The translations under genes were made by a program, and so were the position numbers. Shown in pieces: positions 36,578-45,073 of a stretch of 64,000 nucleotides of DNA. The notes beneath the pieces are model-generated. The model saw nothing but the letters and a program-made list of their open reading frames with translations. It had not been told where the DNA came from and did not search any database. Position 1 is the first letter of the stretch, and each line of letters begins with the position of its first letter. Location of the stretch: assembly GCA_947177635.1 (NCBI GenBank), contig CAMWVQ010000001.1, positions 62,001 to 126,000 on the forward strand, in the 5' to 3' direction. The stretch is from an uncultured Porphyromonadaceae bacterium. GTDB lineage: Bacteria > Bacteroidota > Bacteroidia > Bacteroidales > Muribaculaceae.

Positions 36578-37717
36578 GTGAATAATCCCGACCATACACA
36601 TAAATATATAAATGACCTCCCGGAAGAGCTGTTCCCGGGACTGATGCCCGCCATCGAACCTCTATCGGCCCGACAGCCGGTCATAATCGCCGGCCCCTGC
36701 AGCGCGGAAAGCGAGGAGCAAGTGATGGAAACAGCCGAAGACCTCGCGAAGATTGGAGTGGCTGCTTTCAGGGCCGGAGTGTGGAAACCGCGCACCCATC
36801 CGGGATGCTTCGAGGGGAAGGGAGCTGACGCCCTCAAATGGCTTGCGGCGGCGAAAAGGGGAACCTCGCTACAGACCGCCACCGAGGTGGCATCGGCCCA
36901 GCATCTTGAGGAGGCCCTCGACAGCGGAGTCGACATCTTGTGGCTCGGGGCGCGCACAACCACAAATCCGTTCGCCGTACAGGAAATAGCAGATGCCGCG
37001 CGCGACTGGGCCAGCCGACACGGGGTGGACATCGCCTCCCTGCGCTTCCTTGTGAAAAACCCGGCCAATCAAGACCTCGAATTATGGATCGGAGCCATAC
37101 AGAGGCTTTATAATGCGGGGATAAGGAGAATCACGGCGATCCACCGGGGATTCAGCGCATACGGGAATCCTTACTACCGTAATCCGCCACAATGGGAGAT
37201 TCCGATGGAACTGAGACGACGCGCCGGCAGCGCATTGCAGATTCTCTCAGACCCGAGCCACATCGGAGGCAAACGCGAACTTGTGGAGACCATTGCCCGC
37301 CAGGCTCTCGGCCGAGGCTTCGACGGCCTTATAATCGAGGTGCATCCGCGCCCGGCTGAAGCCTTGAGCGACAGCAGCCAGCAGATAACTCCGGCCGAAC
37401 TGGAGGAGATGCTCGGGCGTCTGCAACGCAGAGGATGCAACGCAGAGGAGGATTCTTCAGAACTGAACTTGCTCAGGAACCGGATTGACCAGATTGACGA
37501 CGAACTGATGACCCTGATACAACGGCGCATGGAGGTTGCCCGGGAAATAGGCAATTTCAAAAAATCCCACTCGATGACGGTGGTGCAGCCCGAACGTTAC
37601 GGCAAACTCATGAGCCGACGCGTCGCCGAAGCTGAAGCGCTGGGACTATCCCCTGATTTCATAAAATCGTTGCTCGCGGTCATCCACGAGGAATCGGTGC
37701 GCCAGCAGCTCTCATAA
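36578..37717 (+). CDS. Bifunctional DAHP synthase / chorismate mutase (type II AroQ)
   Basis: 379 residues. N-terminal KDPG-aldolase-like DAHP synthase (IIAGPCSAES; FRAGVWKPRT; DPSHIGGKRE) catalysing the first shikimate step, then a C-terminal AroQ-type chorismate mutase (LRNRIDQIDDELMTLIQRRMEVAREIG), a known Bacteroidetes fusion. The fusion may allow prephenate-pathway feedback. The frame begins with GTG at 36578, almost at the predicted transcription start; the next in-frame ATG is 36644, leaving 11 residues before the synthase core. Start therefore uncertain. Confidence 0.92.
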   Translation: MNNPDHTHKYINDLPEELFPGLMPAIEPLSARQPVIIAGPCSAESEEQVMETAEDLAKIGVAAFRAGVWKPRTHPGCFEGKGADALKWLAAAKRGTSLQTATEVASAQHLEEALDSGVDILWLGARTTTNPFAVQEIADAARDWASRHGVDIASLRFLVKNPANQDLELWIGAIQRLYNAGIRRITAIHRGFSAYGNPYYRNPPQWEIPMELRRRAGSALQILSDPSHIGGKRELVETIARQALGRGFDGLIIEVHPRPAEALSDSSQQITPAELEEMLGRLQRRGCNAEEDSSELNLLRNRIDQIDDELMTLIQRRMEVAREIGNFKKSHSMTVVQPERYGKLMSRRVAEAEALGLSPDFIKSLLAVIHEESVRQQLS

Positions 37718-37761
37718 GAGACGCGCGAAACGCCACGTGAGGGACACACCGCTCCACCCCC

Positions 37762-37789
37762 CCCGCCGCGCGGAAGTCCGCGCGGCGGG
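37762..37789. terminator. Bidirectional GC-rich terminator hairpin
   Basis: Thirteen-bp perfect stem (37762-37774 with 37777-37789) between the convergent DAHP synthase and CapC-like genes. Confidence 0.75.
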
Positions 37790-37822
37790 ATGATTCAAGC
37801 CACAATCACAAGATTATGTGTT

Positions 37823-38563
37823 TCAGAATGCCGAGTCGTTGAACACCCTCCCCGACAATTTCGCCGAGTGGCGGCGATAATCCTTCGACTCAAGGTAGTC
37901 CTCAAGTATGGTGCAATGCCTGTGGTTGTGCATATCCGTGCCCACGAAGTCGACCATGTCGCAATCTATGAGATGCTCGGCCATCTGCCTCACCTCCTTG
38001 CCGTAATTCCCGGCGAGGCTGAGCATATTGACCTGGAAAAGAGTGCCGGCGTCGTGGAGCTGGCGGTAACGTTCCTTTTTCTGGAAATAATAGACATACC
38101 GCTCCGGGTGGGCGAGAATCGGCTTGTACCCCCTCATCTTTAGGTCAAACAGCATCTTGTCGAGGTTCCAGGCCTCCTGTATGAAAGAGTTCTCGACCAG
38201 CAGGTAATTGTTGGGCATGGGCCTCACCTGCCCTTTTTCAAGCTGGGAGGTGAAGAATGCGTCCATGCGGTACTCAGCGGAATGGAGCAGCTCGACAGCC
38301 ACACCCTTTTTCTCGACCGCCTCTTTAAGTTTATTGAAAGCCGGAAGGATGGTTTCGGGGGTGTTCTCGAAAGTGTCCTGGGTAACATGCGGGGTGGCTA
38401 TGATTCTCTCTATACCCCACTCCTTCTCATGGGCCACAAGATCAGCGCCGCCCTCAGCATCACGCTGGCCGTCGTCGATACCCGGAATCAGATGGCAATG
38501 AATGTCGGTATGGAAAAAAAGCTCAGGCCGTCCGGCAGGCTTCTTCCTGAAGAAATTAAACAT
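37823..38563 (-). CDS. CpsB/CapC-type PHP phosphatase (tyrosine-protein phosphatase)
   Basis: 246 residues. PHP-type metal site HTDIHCHLIPGIDDG at the N-terminus, ATPHVTQD, HSAEYRMD, AHPERY and FVGTDMHNH, all of the CpsB/CapC family. These manganese-dependent enzymes dephosphorylate the tyrosine kinase that controls capsule and exopolysaccharide export. No Wzc-type kinase is adjacent. Alone between two convergent/divergent genes. Confidence 0.85.
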   Translation of the reverse strand: MFNFFRKKPAGRPELFFHTDIHCHLIPGIDDGQRDAEGGADLVAHEKEWGIERIIATPHVTQDTFENTPETILPAFNKLKEAVEKKGVAVELLHSAEYRMDAFFTSQLEKGQVRPMPNNYLLVENSFIQEAWNLDKMLFDLKMRGYKPILAHPERYVYYFQKKERYRQLHDAGTLFQVNMLSLAGNYGKEVRQMAEHLIDCDMVDFVGTDMHNHRHCTILEDYLESKDYRRHSAKLSGRVFNDSAF

Positions 38564-38728
38564 CTCTAACTTCTTAATACTTTTAGGTTTTCAATAAATT
38601 CCAATAGGGAACCCCCCGGCCTTTTCCAACTCGCGAGAAGAACGGCAGGGATATTTGATTGGCAATTGCAAAGTTAAGTAGAATTTCCGAAATTTTCGCT
38701 ATATCAACGCTATTTTTAACCAAGTGTG

Positions 38729-38758
38729 TTGAAAATTCAAAAAAAATCATTAAGTTTG
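38729..38758 (+). promoter_or_regulatory. Promoter of the OadA-like gene
   Basis: TTG (38729-38731) at -33, 19-nt spacer, exact -7 TAAGTTTG (38751-38758), 34 nt before the ATG at 38792. Confidence 0.7.
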
Positions 38759-38791
38759 CATGTAGTTTTATACCATAAAGAGCTATCAACT

Positions 38792-40693
38792 ATGGAGAAG
38801 AAGTTAAAAATCAGGGATTTAACCCTGCGCGACGGCCAGCAGTCACTGTTTGCCACCCGTCTGAAACAGCAAGACATCGACCCTCTGCTTCCCCTTTACA
38901 AGGATGCAGGTTTCTACATCATGGAAGTGTGGGGCGGCGCTGTGCCCGACTCGGTGATGCGTTATCTCGACGAATCACCCTGGGAGCGCCTGCGCACCAT
39001 CTCCAAGGCAATCGGCGGGAAATCGCTCCTGTCGGCGCTCTCCCGCGGCCGAAACCTTTTCGGCTATGTCCCTTACCCCGACACCGTACTCGAAGGATTC
39101 TATAAGGAGGCCATCAAGAACGGCCTCAACATCATGCGTATCTTCGACGCGCTCAACGACATCGACAACGTCAAGGAGTCTATCCGCCTGATCAACGAGC
39201 TCGGCGGAATCGCCGACGCAGCCGTGTGCTACACAGTCGACCCCAAGGAGGAAGCTCCCGCCGAGGCCCCCAAGAAGAAAGGATTCTTCAGCTCACTCTT
39301 CGGCAAGAAGGAGGAAGCTCCCGCAGCTCCCAAGAAGATTTTCACCGACGAGTATTTCGTCAACCTCGCCATCGAGATGGAGCGTCTCGGCGCGAAGATC
39401 ATCACCCTCAAGGACATGGCCGGCCTGGTAAACCCCACCCGCGCCGCCTCGATCATCGGCAAGCTGAAAGCAGCCGTGAAGGTTCCCGTGGACTTCCACA
39501 CCCACTGTACCCCCGGCTACGGACTGGCATCCTCGCTGATGGCCATCCTGAACGGCGTCGACATCCTCGACACCAACATCTGGTGGTTCGGCGAAGGCTC
39601 CGCAGCTCCCGCAATCGAGCTGGTCTACATCTTCTGTAAGAAACTCGGCATCGAAGTCGACGTCAACATGGAGAAGGTAGGCGAAATCCGCGAACGTCTC
39701 GAGGGCATCCGCCGCAACCTGGCCGACTTCGACCTCAACAAAGACCATTTCCCCAAGAAATTCGATCCCCTCAAGGATACCCTCCCCGCCGAAGTGGACG
39801 CCCTCTTCGACAAGGCCATCGCTGCCGCCAAAGCCGGCAACGAGGAGGAACTTCTGGCTGCCTGCCACGCCATCGAGGCACACTTCGGATTCCCCAAGCC
39901 CAACCTCCTGGTCAAGGAAGCAGAAGTCCCCGGCGGTATGTACTCCAACATGGTCGCCCAGCTCAAGGCCCTCCAGGCAAGCGACCTGCTTGACGACGCC
40001 ATGCGCCTGATTCCCAAAGTACGCCGCGACGCCGGTCTGGTGCCCCTCGTGACCCCGACCAGCCAGATCGTAGGCTCTCAGGCCGTGCTGCTCGCCATGG
40101 ACCGCCGCAAAGGCAACCCCGACTACACCCAGGCAAACAACCAGTTCATTTCACTGGTCAAGGGTGAATATGGCCACACTCCCGTCGCCATCGACCCCGC
40201 CTTCCGCGAGAAAATCACCGGCAACGCCGCCGAGAAGCCTTACGACGTATCCTCTTACAAAAAGCCGGCCAACCCCGAAGTCGCCGACCTCGGTGGTGTG
40301 CCCCTGGCTTCCAACTCAGAGGAATACCTCCTGCTCGAACTGCTCCCCAACGTGGCCAACAAGTTCCTCCGCAACCGCCGCGAAGAGGAATACAAGGCAA
40401 AGCAGCCCGCCGAAGCCCCCAAGGCCGAGAAAGCTGCCGAAGCTCCCGCGAAGAGCGCAGAAGATGAGGAACCCATCACCGGTGAAGTGTTCCGCGCACC
40501 GATGGGTGGCCGCATCATCGAAATCAACGTCAAGCCCGGCGACAAGGTGAAGAAAGGCCAGATAATGATGGTCTACGAGGCCATGAAGATGGAGAACGAC
40601 CTTGAGGCCGACCGCGACCTGACTGTCAAGCGCGTATTCGTGGCTCCCGACGAAGTTGTCGGCACAGACGCCATCCTCATCGAGTTTGAATGA
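38792..40693 (+). CDS. Oxaloacetate decarboxylase alpha / pyruvate carboxylase subunit B-like biotin protein
   Basis: 633 residues. N-terminal carboxyltransferase TIM barrel (DLTLRDGQQSLFATR; ITLKDMAGLVNP; FHTHCTPGYGLASSLMAI), a helical middle domain, an Ala/Pro/Lys/Glu linker (about 565-590) and a C-terminal biotinyl domain with the biotin lysine in YEAMKMEND. It transfers CO2 between biotin and pyruvate/oxaloacetate. The frame opens at 38726, but that lies inside the promoter; the ATG at 38792 is used. Odd: a ~30-residue insertion rich in KEEAPA/KKGFFSSLFGKK interrupts the barrel (about residues 150-183). Sodium pump beta/gamma subunits are not adjacent. Confidence 0.9.
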   Translation: MEKKLKIRDLTLRDGQQSLFATRLKQQDIDPLLPLYKDAGFYIMEVWGGAVPDSVMRYLDESPWERLRTISKAIGGKSLLSALSRGRNLFGYVPYPDTVLEGFYKEAIKNGLNIMRIFDALNDIDNVKESIRLINELGGIADAAVCYTVDPKEEAPAEAPKKKGFFSSLFGKKEEAPAAPKKIFTDEYFVNLAIEMERLGAKIITLKDMAGLVNPTRAASIIGKLKAAVKVPVDFHTHCTPGYGLASSLMAILNGVDILDTNIWWFGEGSAAPAIELVYIFCKKLGIEVDVNMEKVGEIRERLEGIRRNLADFDLNKDHFPKKFDPLKDTLPAEVDALFDKAIAAAKAGNEEELLAACHAIEAHFGFPKPNLLVKEAEVPGGMYSNMVAQLKALQASDLLDDAMRLIPKVRRDAGLVPLVTPTSQIVGSQAVLLAMDRRKGNPDYTQANNQFISLVKGEYGHTPVAIDPAFREKITGNAAEKPYDVSSYKKPANPEVADLGGVPLASNSEEYLLLELLPNVANKFLRNRREEEYKAKQPAEAPKAEKAAEAPAKSAEDEEPITGEVFRAPMGGRIIEINVKPGDKVKKGQIMMVYEAMKMENDLEADRDLTVKRVFVAPDEVVGTDAILIEFE

Positions 40694-40718
40694 CACCAGG
40701 CGCCCCAAGCGCAACCAT

Positions 40719-40755
40719 AAAAAATGGATTCCGGATACCCCGGAATCCATTTTTT
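40719..40755 (+). terminator. Terminator after the OadA-like gene
   Basis: Perfect stem of 15-16 bp (40719-40734 with 40740-40755), 5-nt loop, arms ending in A-run and T-run. Confidence 0.9.
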
Positions 40756-40760
40756 TTAAT

Positions 40761-40768
40761 TATTTTTG
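40761..40768 (+). promoter_or_regulatory. -7 element of the glycosyltransferase cluster
   Basis: TATTTTTG, exact TAnnTTTG, directly after the previous terminator and 32 nt before the ATG at 40801; no clear -33. Confidence 0.45.
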
Positions 40769-40800
40769 CAAAGTTGTTACCAAAGTCAAAACGCAGAAGC

Positions 40801-41760
40801 ATGCACCCCGCCGTCTCAGTCATAATCCCGAACTACAACCACGCTCCCTATCTCAGGGAGAGGATAGACAGTGTCATAAATCAGGATTTTGACGATATGG
40901 AGGTGATTCTGCTCGATGACTGCTCGACCGACAACAGCCGCGACATTCTAAACCAGTACGCCTCACACCCCAAAGTCAGCCGTGTGGTTTTCAACGAGAA
41001 GAATTCCGGCACCACCTTCGCCCAATGGAAGAAGGGCCTCGCCCTCGCAAGGGGGGAATATGTGTGGATAGCCGAAAGCGACGACTACGCGTCGCCCGAT
41101 TTCCTCTCCACCCTCGTCGGGCTGCTGGAATCCCATCCAGGAGCCGTGATGGCGTTTTCCGGTTCAAACATCATCGACTCCCTCGGAAACCCCATCCCCG
41201 GCGAAGACTGGGACAAGTTCGGCAGACGGCTCGGCTCGACAGCGACATACTCAGGTAAAGAACTGACTTTCGGCAAATTGCTGCGCAACAATCTGATATA
41301 CAACGCGTCGATGGTTGTTTTCCGCCGTGAGGCCGCCCCCGAGATAACATCACGCCATCTTGAAATGAAATTTTGCGGCGACTGGCTGTTCTGGTCTCAG
41401 CTGGCGCACGAGGGTGACGCGATAGAGGTCTGCCGGAAACTCAACAACTTCAGGCAGCACCCGAGAAAAGTGTCGGCGTCAGCCTCCAAAGAGGGGAAAA
41501 CCTACACCGAGGGGATGGGGATTGTGGCCGAGATGGCCGACTGGCTCGACCTGTCCCCGCTGCAACGCAAAGTCATCGCCGGCAGAATATGCAAGAGGCT
41601 CAAGAAATACCCGGGGCTGCTTGAGTCTGACCCTGGTCTAAAGGAGGGGCTTGCGAAAATCGCCGCGACCCCGACACTACATCCCCCATTGCTCTCGCTG
41701 CTGTATGAGATAGACAAACTGCTCCATATCTCACACCTCCCCCCTCAGAAAAGAGGATGA
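40801..41760 (+). CDS. Family 2 glycosyltransferase
   Basis: 319 residues. GT-A fold with SVIIPNYNHAPYL at the start, nucleotide-binding DDCSTDNS, and the ESDDY metal motif. C-terminal part helical and less conserved. The frame opens far upstream at 40690, inside the terminator; the ATG at 40801 fits the GT2 N-terminus. Acceptor and donor sugars not predictable; neighbours suggest LPS or capsule assembly. Confidence 0.88.
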   Translation: MHPAVSVIIPNYNHAPYLRERIDSVINQDFDDMEVILLDDCSTDNSRDILNQYASHPKVSRVVFNEKNSGTTFAQWKKGLALARGEYVWIAESDDYASPDFLSTLVGLLESHPGAVMAFSGSNIIDSLGNPIPGEDWDKFGRRLGSTATYSGKELTFGKLLRNNLIYNASMVVFRREAAPEITSRHLEMKFCGDWLFWSQLAHEGDAIEVCRKLNNFRQHPRKVSASASKEGKTYTEGMGIVAEMADWLDLSPLQRKVIAGRICKRLKKYPGLLESDPGLKEGLAKIAATPTLHPPLLSLLYEIDKLLHISHLPPQKRG

Positions 41761-41800
41761 TAATAACGGCGGCAACTTTAACCTGTACAATTTCAATCCG

Positions 41801-42607
41801 ATGAGAATCTCCCTGATTATCTCCACATATAATTCCCCGGTCGCGCTTGAGGCGTCCCTGAAAAGCGTACTGCGACAGACCACCACCCCTTATGAGGTCA
41901 TAATTGCCGACGACGGCTCGACAGACTCCACCCCGGAGGTAATAGGCCGCTTTGCCGGCGAGGCTAAATGCCCCGTGGAACATGTATGGCAGGAGAACAA
42001 AGGTTTCAGGCTCGCCACTATCCGCAACAAGGCGATTGCAAAAGCCAAAGGGGATTATATAGTGCAGATTGACGGCGACATCGTGTTGCATCCCGATTTC
42101 ATCGCCGACCATGCGGCTGTTGCCCGGCGCGGCCATTTCGTCTGCGGAAGCCGGGTGCTGATCGAGAAAGAACTCACCGGGAAGATTTTCGCCGATCCGT
42201 CGATTACCATAAACTCCTGGACCAACGGCATCTCAAACCGCAAGAATGCCATTCGTTCCCAATTCCTGGCCAAGACCATCAACCTCCTGTCCCCCTCGAA
42301 ACTAAAGTACCGTGGATGCAACATGGCATTCTGGCGCAGCGACCTGCTGGCCGTCAACGGCTATGATGAAAGCTACCTCGGATGGGGATGTGAAGACCAC
42401 GACCTCGTGGCCCGCCTGATGAACCACCGGATAAAGCCCCTGCAGGTGCGACACCGCGCCATATGCTACCACTTATGGCATCCGTCTTCGAAAAAAGAGG
42501 ACACATTCCAGCGCAACAACGACCTGCTGGAAGCCACCCGCCGCGACAAACGCATCCGAAGCAACGACGGCCTCGACAAATATCTCAACGGCAACATCAC
42601 CCTGTAA
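41801..42607 (+). CDS. Family 2 glycosyltransferase with galactosyltransferase-type C-terminal domain
   Basis: 268 residues. SLIISTYNSPVALE, DDGSTDST, the QIDGDIV metal motif, and a C-terminal segment (RGCNMAFWRSDLLAVNGYDESYLGWGCEDHDL) of the Glyco_transf_7C type. It starts 41 nt after the first glycosyltransferase and its stop overlaps the next start (TAATG). Confidence 0.9.
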   Translation: MRISLIISTYNSPVALEASLKSVLRQTTTPYEVIIADDGSTDSTPEVIGRFAGEAKCPVEHVWQENKGFRLATIRNKAIAKAKGDYIVQIDGDIVLHPDFIADHAAVARRGHFVCGSRVLIEKELTGKIFADPSITINSWTNGISNRKNAIRSQFLAKTINLLSPSKLKYRGCNMAFWRSDLLAVNGYDESYLGWGCEDHDLVARLMNHRIKPLQVRHRAICYHLWHPSSKKEDTFQRNNDLLEATRRDKRIRSNDGLDKYLNGNITL

Positions 42608-43356
42608 TGAGGAAAACCATACACCCCGAATACCGCCACTTGGACGCCGACCTCTCGGCACTCCCCCGGGGAGAATACACCCCGATCAAGACCTTCTGCA
42701 ACAACCGCAACAAGGTTGAGCTTGTCTCAATCCAGGGCACACAGGCCGTAGTGAAGATTTACAAGAAGACCAACCTCATAACCGGGCTGATATACACTTT
42801 CTTCAGGAAATCGAAAGCGCGCCGCGCCTATGAACACGCGCTCGAACTCCTGTCGCGCGGAATCTCAACACCCTTCCCGATAGCCTATTTCGAGGAACGC
42901 CGATGGGGCATCTTCCGCAATGGTTATTTCGTTTCGGAATATGTCGACCTCCCTCCGGTCAGCGAGTATTTTTATTCCGGACACCTTGACGACCAGGAGC
43001 ATGACCTTATGGCCGACAACCTGTCGCGTTTTACCCTGACGCTCCACAGCAAGGGAATAATACCTCTTGACTACAACACCACCAACATACTTTTCAAAAA
43101 GGAGGAAGGGCGCTACAAATTCACCCTCATAGACATCAACCGAATGAAAATCGGACGTGTGCCAAAAATCAAGGCTGCGATGATGTCATTTTTCCAGCTC
43201 GGGACTTATCCTCGTGATTATTACCACCTTCTGGCGCCGTATGTCAACGAACGCAATTTCGACTTTGAAGACGCGCTGTATCACGTGATTCTCCACCGTC
43301 GCAACCAGAAGAGGCTGCGCCGATTCAAACGGCTGTTCAGGCCCTCACGCCGTTAA
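42607..43356 (+). CDS. WaaP/Kdo-kinase-like protein (LPS core kinase family)
   Basis: 249 residues. Kinase-like fold with an N-terminal VKIYKKTN lysine strand, SKARRAYEHALELLSRGI helix, and a catalytic-loop-like segment IPLDYNTTNILF followed by LIDINRMKIG, as in lipopolysaccharide kinases (Kdo/WaaP). The usual HGDL/HRD element is altered to PLDYN, so activity is likely but not certain. ATG at 42607 overlaps the glycosyltransferase stop by one base; the longer frame from 42463 is rejected. Confidence 0.7.
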   Translation: MRKTIHPEYRHLDADLSALPRGEYTPIKTFCNNRNKVELVSIQGTQAVVKIYKKTNLITGLIYTFFRKSKARRAYEHALELLSRGISTPFPIAYFEERRWGIFRNGYFVSEYVDLPPVSEYFYSGHLDDQEHDLMADNLSRFTLTLHSKGIIPLDYNTTNILFKKEEGRYKFTLIDINRMKIGRVPKIKAAMMSFFQLGTYPRDYYHLLAPYVNERNFDFEDALYHVILHRRNQKRLRRFKRLFRPSRR

Positions 43357-43383
43357 AGGGGGGGCATCGCGGGCCAGACAACA

Positions 43384-44511
43384 TCAGACAGGGATTACCA
43401 TCATCGGCACATCCGCCCTGAACAGTATCTTATGGGCGATGGATGGATTGAAGACCCGGGCGAACACATTCCGCTTCTTGTTGGGAACGCATATGAGATT
43501 GTATGGCCCCTCCTGTATGATTCCCTTGAAATCATCGATGAGCGTGTCAAGGCGCACTGTCCGCATATCGAACCCATAGCGGGGGAAATGCTCCCGGCAA
43601 TAGCTGAGCAGGTTGAGCTGAGCCTGCCCCCTCTTTGAGTCGGAATCACCCCTGTCTCTCCTGCCCGGAATGTAAATCAGCATCACATCAAGCGACTGGT
43701 CAGGGAACAGCCGATAAAGGGTGTCGAGAGCAATCATATCCTCCTGGTCGAGATTGCAAAGGAACGCCACACGGCGCAGCCCGGCGAGTTCGGAAGCATC
43801 AACGCTTTCAGGCACCGTGAACGCCGGAATCCGGCAGGAGTCCAACACCTCGGCGGTCACACTGCCTATCAGCTCCGCCTCCTTCTTGTCAGCTCCCCTG
43901 GTACCCATTACTATAAGCTGGGGCTTCTTGTCGCGGGCATAACAGAGTATCGACTCTTCAGGGATACCCTCTGTCACCATCGTGGAGAACTTGACTGCAG
44001 GCACCTCTCCGGATTTAATCCAAGACCTCACCCTGGCCGTGTAGTTTTCCATCATCAATTTGGCTTCCTCCTCAATGGTCTGCCTCTCGGCCATATCGGC
44101 CAGTTCATAGTCATAAGAGTCCATCAACTGCACACCGCGCGGAGAGGCGGGGGCGATAAACGAATGAAGCATCTCGATAGAGAATCCAAGCCTTGAGGCA
44201 AGCCGGAAAGCGACTTTCGCCGCGTTGTCAGAGTGGGGGGAGAAATCCGTCGGAAGCAGCACCACACCACCGGCCTCCCCCTCCTCCCCTGTGGCGGGAA
44301 TGTTGAAAATCTCTATATTCTCGATAATCCTCAGAGCGAGCGGGAGGTCAGACTCCTTGATTCTGATTCTGACACCGGCGGCCACCGTCGGAGAGGCGAG
44401 ATTGACATTGTTAAGTTCCACATATATGCCTTCCCGCTCAAGCAGGTTCTTTAGCGGCAACGCCTTCTCCACAGTGTGGATGGCTATGGTAATCAGTCTG
44501 TTTGGTGTCAT
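43384..44511 (-). CDS. Universal stress protein with N-terminal signal-transducing-like domain
   Basis: 375 residues. N-terminal ~70 residues resemble DUF2007-type putative signal-transducing domains (LKNLLEREGIYVELNNVNL). A Usp domain follows with the ATP-site-like VMGTRGADKKEAELIGSVTAEVL, then a second, degenerate Usp-like half ending ILFRADVPMMVIPV. Tandem Usp proteins serve in stress and growth arrest. The frame opens at 44622; the ATG at 44511 (MTPNRLITIAIHTV) is chosen. Convergent with the kinase gene. Confidence 0.82.
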   Translation of the reverse strand: MTPNRLITIAIHTVEKALPLKNLLEREGIYVELNNVNLASPTVAAGVRIRIKESDLPLALRIIENIEIFNIPATGEEGEAGGVVLLPTDFSPHSDNAAKVAFRLASRLGFSIEMLHSFIAPASPRGVQLMDSYDYELADMAERQTIEEEAKLMMENYTARVRSWIKSGEVPAVKFSTMVTEGIPEESILCYARDKKPQLIVMGTRGADKKEAELIGSVTAEVLDSCRIPAFTVPESVDASELAGLRRVAFLCNLDQEDMIALDTLYRLFPDQSLDVMLIYIPGRRDRGDSDSKRGQAQLNLLSYCREHFPRYGFDMRTVRLDTLIDDFKGIIQEGPYNLICVPNKKRNVFARVFNPSIAHKILFRADVPMMVIPV

Positions 44512-44569
44512 ATCGGTTTTACTGGATGGGAGCAGGTCAGTTTTTAGTCGGGTCGGGGGTGTATAAAAG

Positions 44570-44612
44570 CTATGACGCGCACAACTGTGTGAAACAGGCT
44601 GGCGCGTCATAG
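44570..44612 (-). terminator. Terminator hairpin after the small HTH gene
   Basis: Perfect 11-bp stem (44570-44580 with 44602-44612), inner 4-bp stem, followed on the minus strand by CTTTTAT. It lies 25 nt past the stop at 44638 and before the universal stress gene. Confidence 0.65.
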
Positions 44613-44637
44613 ATAATGTCATCAGATGACGGAAAGT

Positions 44638-44904
44638 TCATTTTTCCTTTTTCATCTCCTCTTCCTGGAGGATTTCCACGGCCATATCATAAATGGTGGT
44701 GTCGTCAAGAACGACGATACCTCCGTCAGGACCCGGTTCGATGTGTAACCCGCAATTCTTGCCGAACTCATAGTTGGTGCCGCCGAAGTAGTTTCGGATT
44801 GTCTGTGGGGTCGTGTTGAGCTTGTCGGCGATGCGGGCAACGGCGCCATCAGGCAGTGCGTCTTTGATACGACGGAGATCGTTGAAGGATATTGTCTTTG
44901 TCAT
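44638..44904 (-). CDS. Small HTH DNA-binding protein
   Basis: 88 residues. The N-terminal half holds an HTH-like segment (DGAVARIADKLNTTPQTIRNYFGG), the C-terminal half a conserved GLHIEPGPDGGIVVLDDTTIYDMAVEIL block seen in a Bacteroidales family of small putative DNA-binding proteins. Target unknown. The frame opens at 44976, but the promoter at 44964-44995 covers that start, so the ATG at 44904 is used. Confidence 0.8.
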   Translation of the reverse strand: MTKTISFNDLRRIKDALPDGAVARIADKLNTTPQTIRNYFGGTNYEFGKNCGLHIEPGPDGGIVVLDDTTIYDMAVEILQEEEMKKEK

Positions 44905-44963
44905 TCTCGTATGGTTTTGGGGGTTTGTAACTGCTATATCAAGGGGCAGAGAGGAATTTGCCC

Positions 44964-44995
44964 TAAATTTATACACTTAATTTGAGTTATCCAAA
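44964..44995 (-). promoter_or_regulatory. Promoter of the small HTH gene with possible operator
   Basis: Minus strand: TTTG at -33 (44992-44995), 20-nt spacer, -7 TAAATTTA (44964-44971, 7 of 8, and itself palindromic). An inverted repeat AATTTG/CAAATT with a 7-nt gap (44979-44997) covers the -33 box. Confidence 0.65.
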
Positions 44996-45073
44996 TTTTT
45001 ACGGTATGTTATAAAACATATCCAACAGCTTTTATCTGTTAATCTTGCTAAAGTCAACTACTTATCAAGAATA

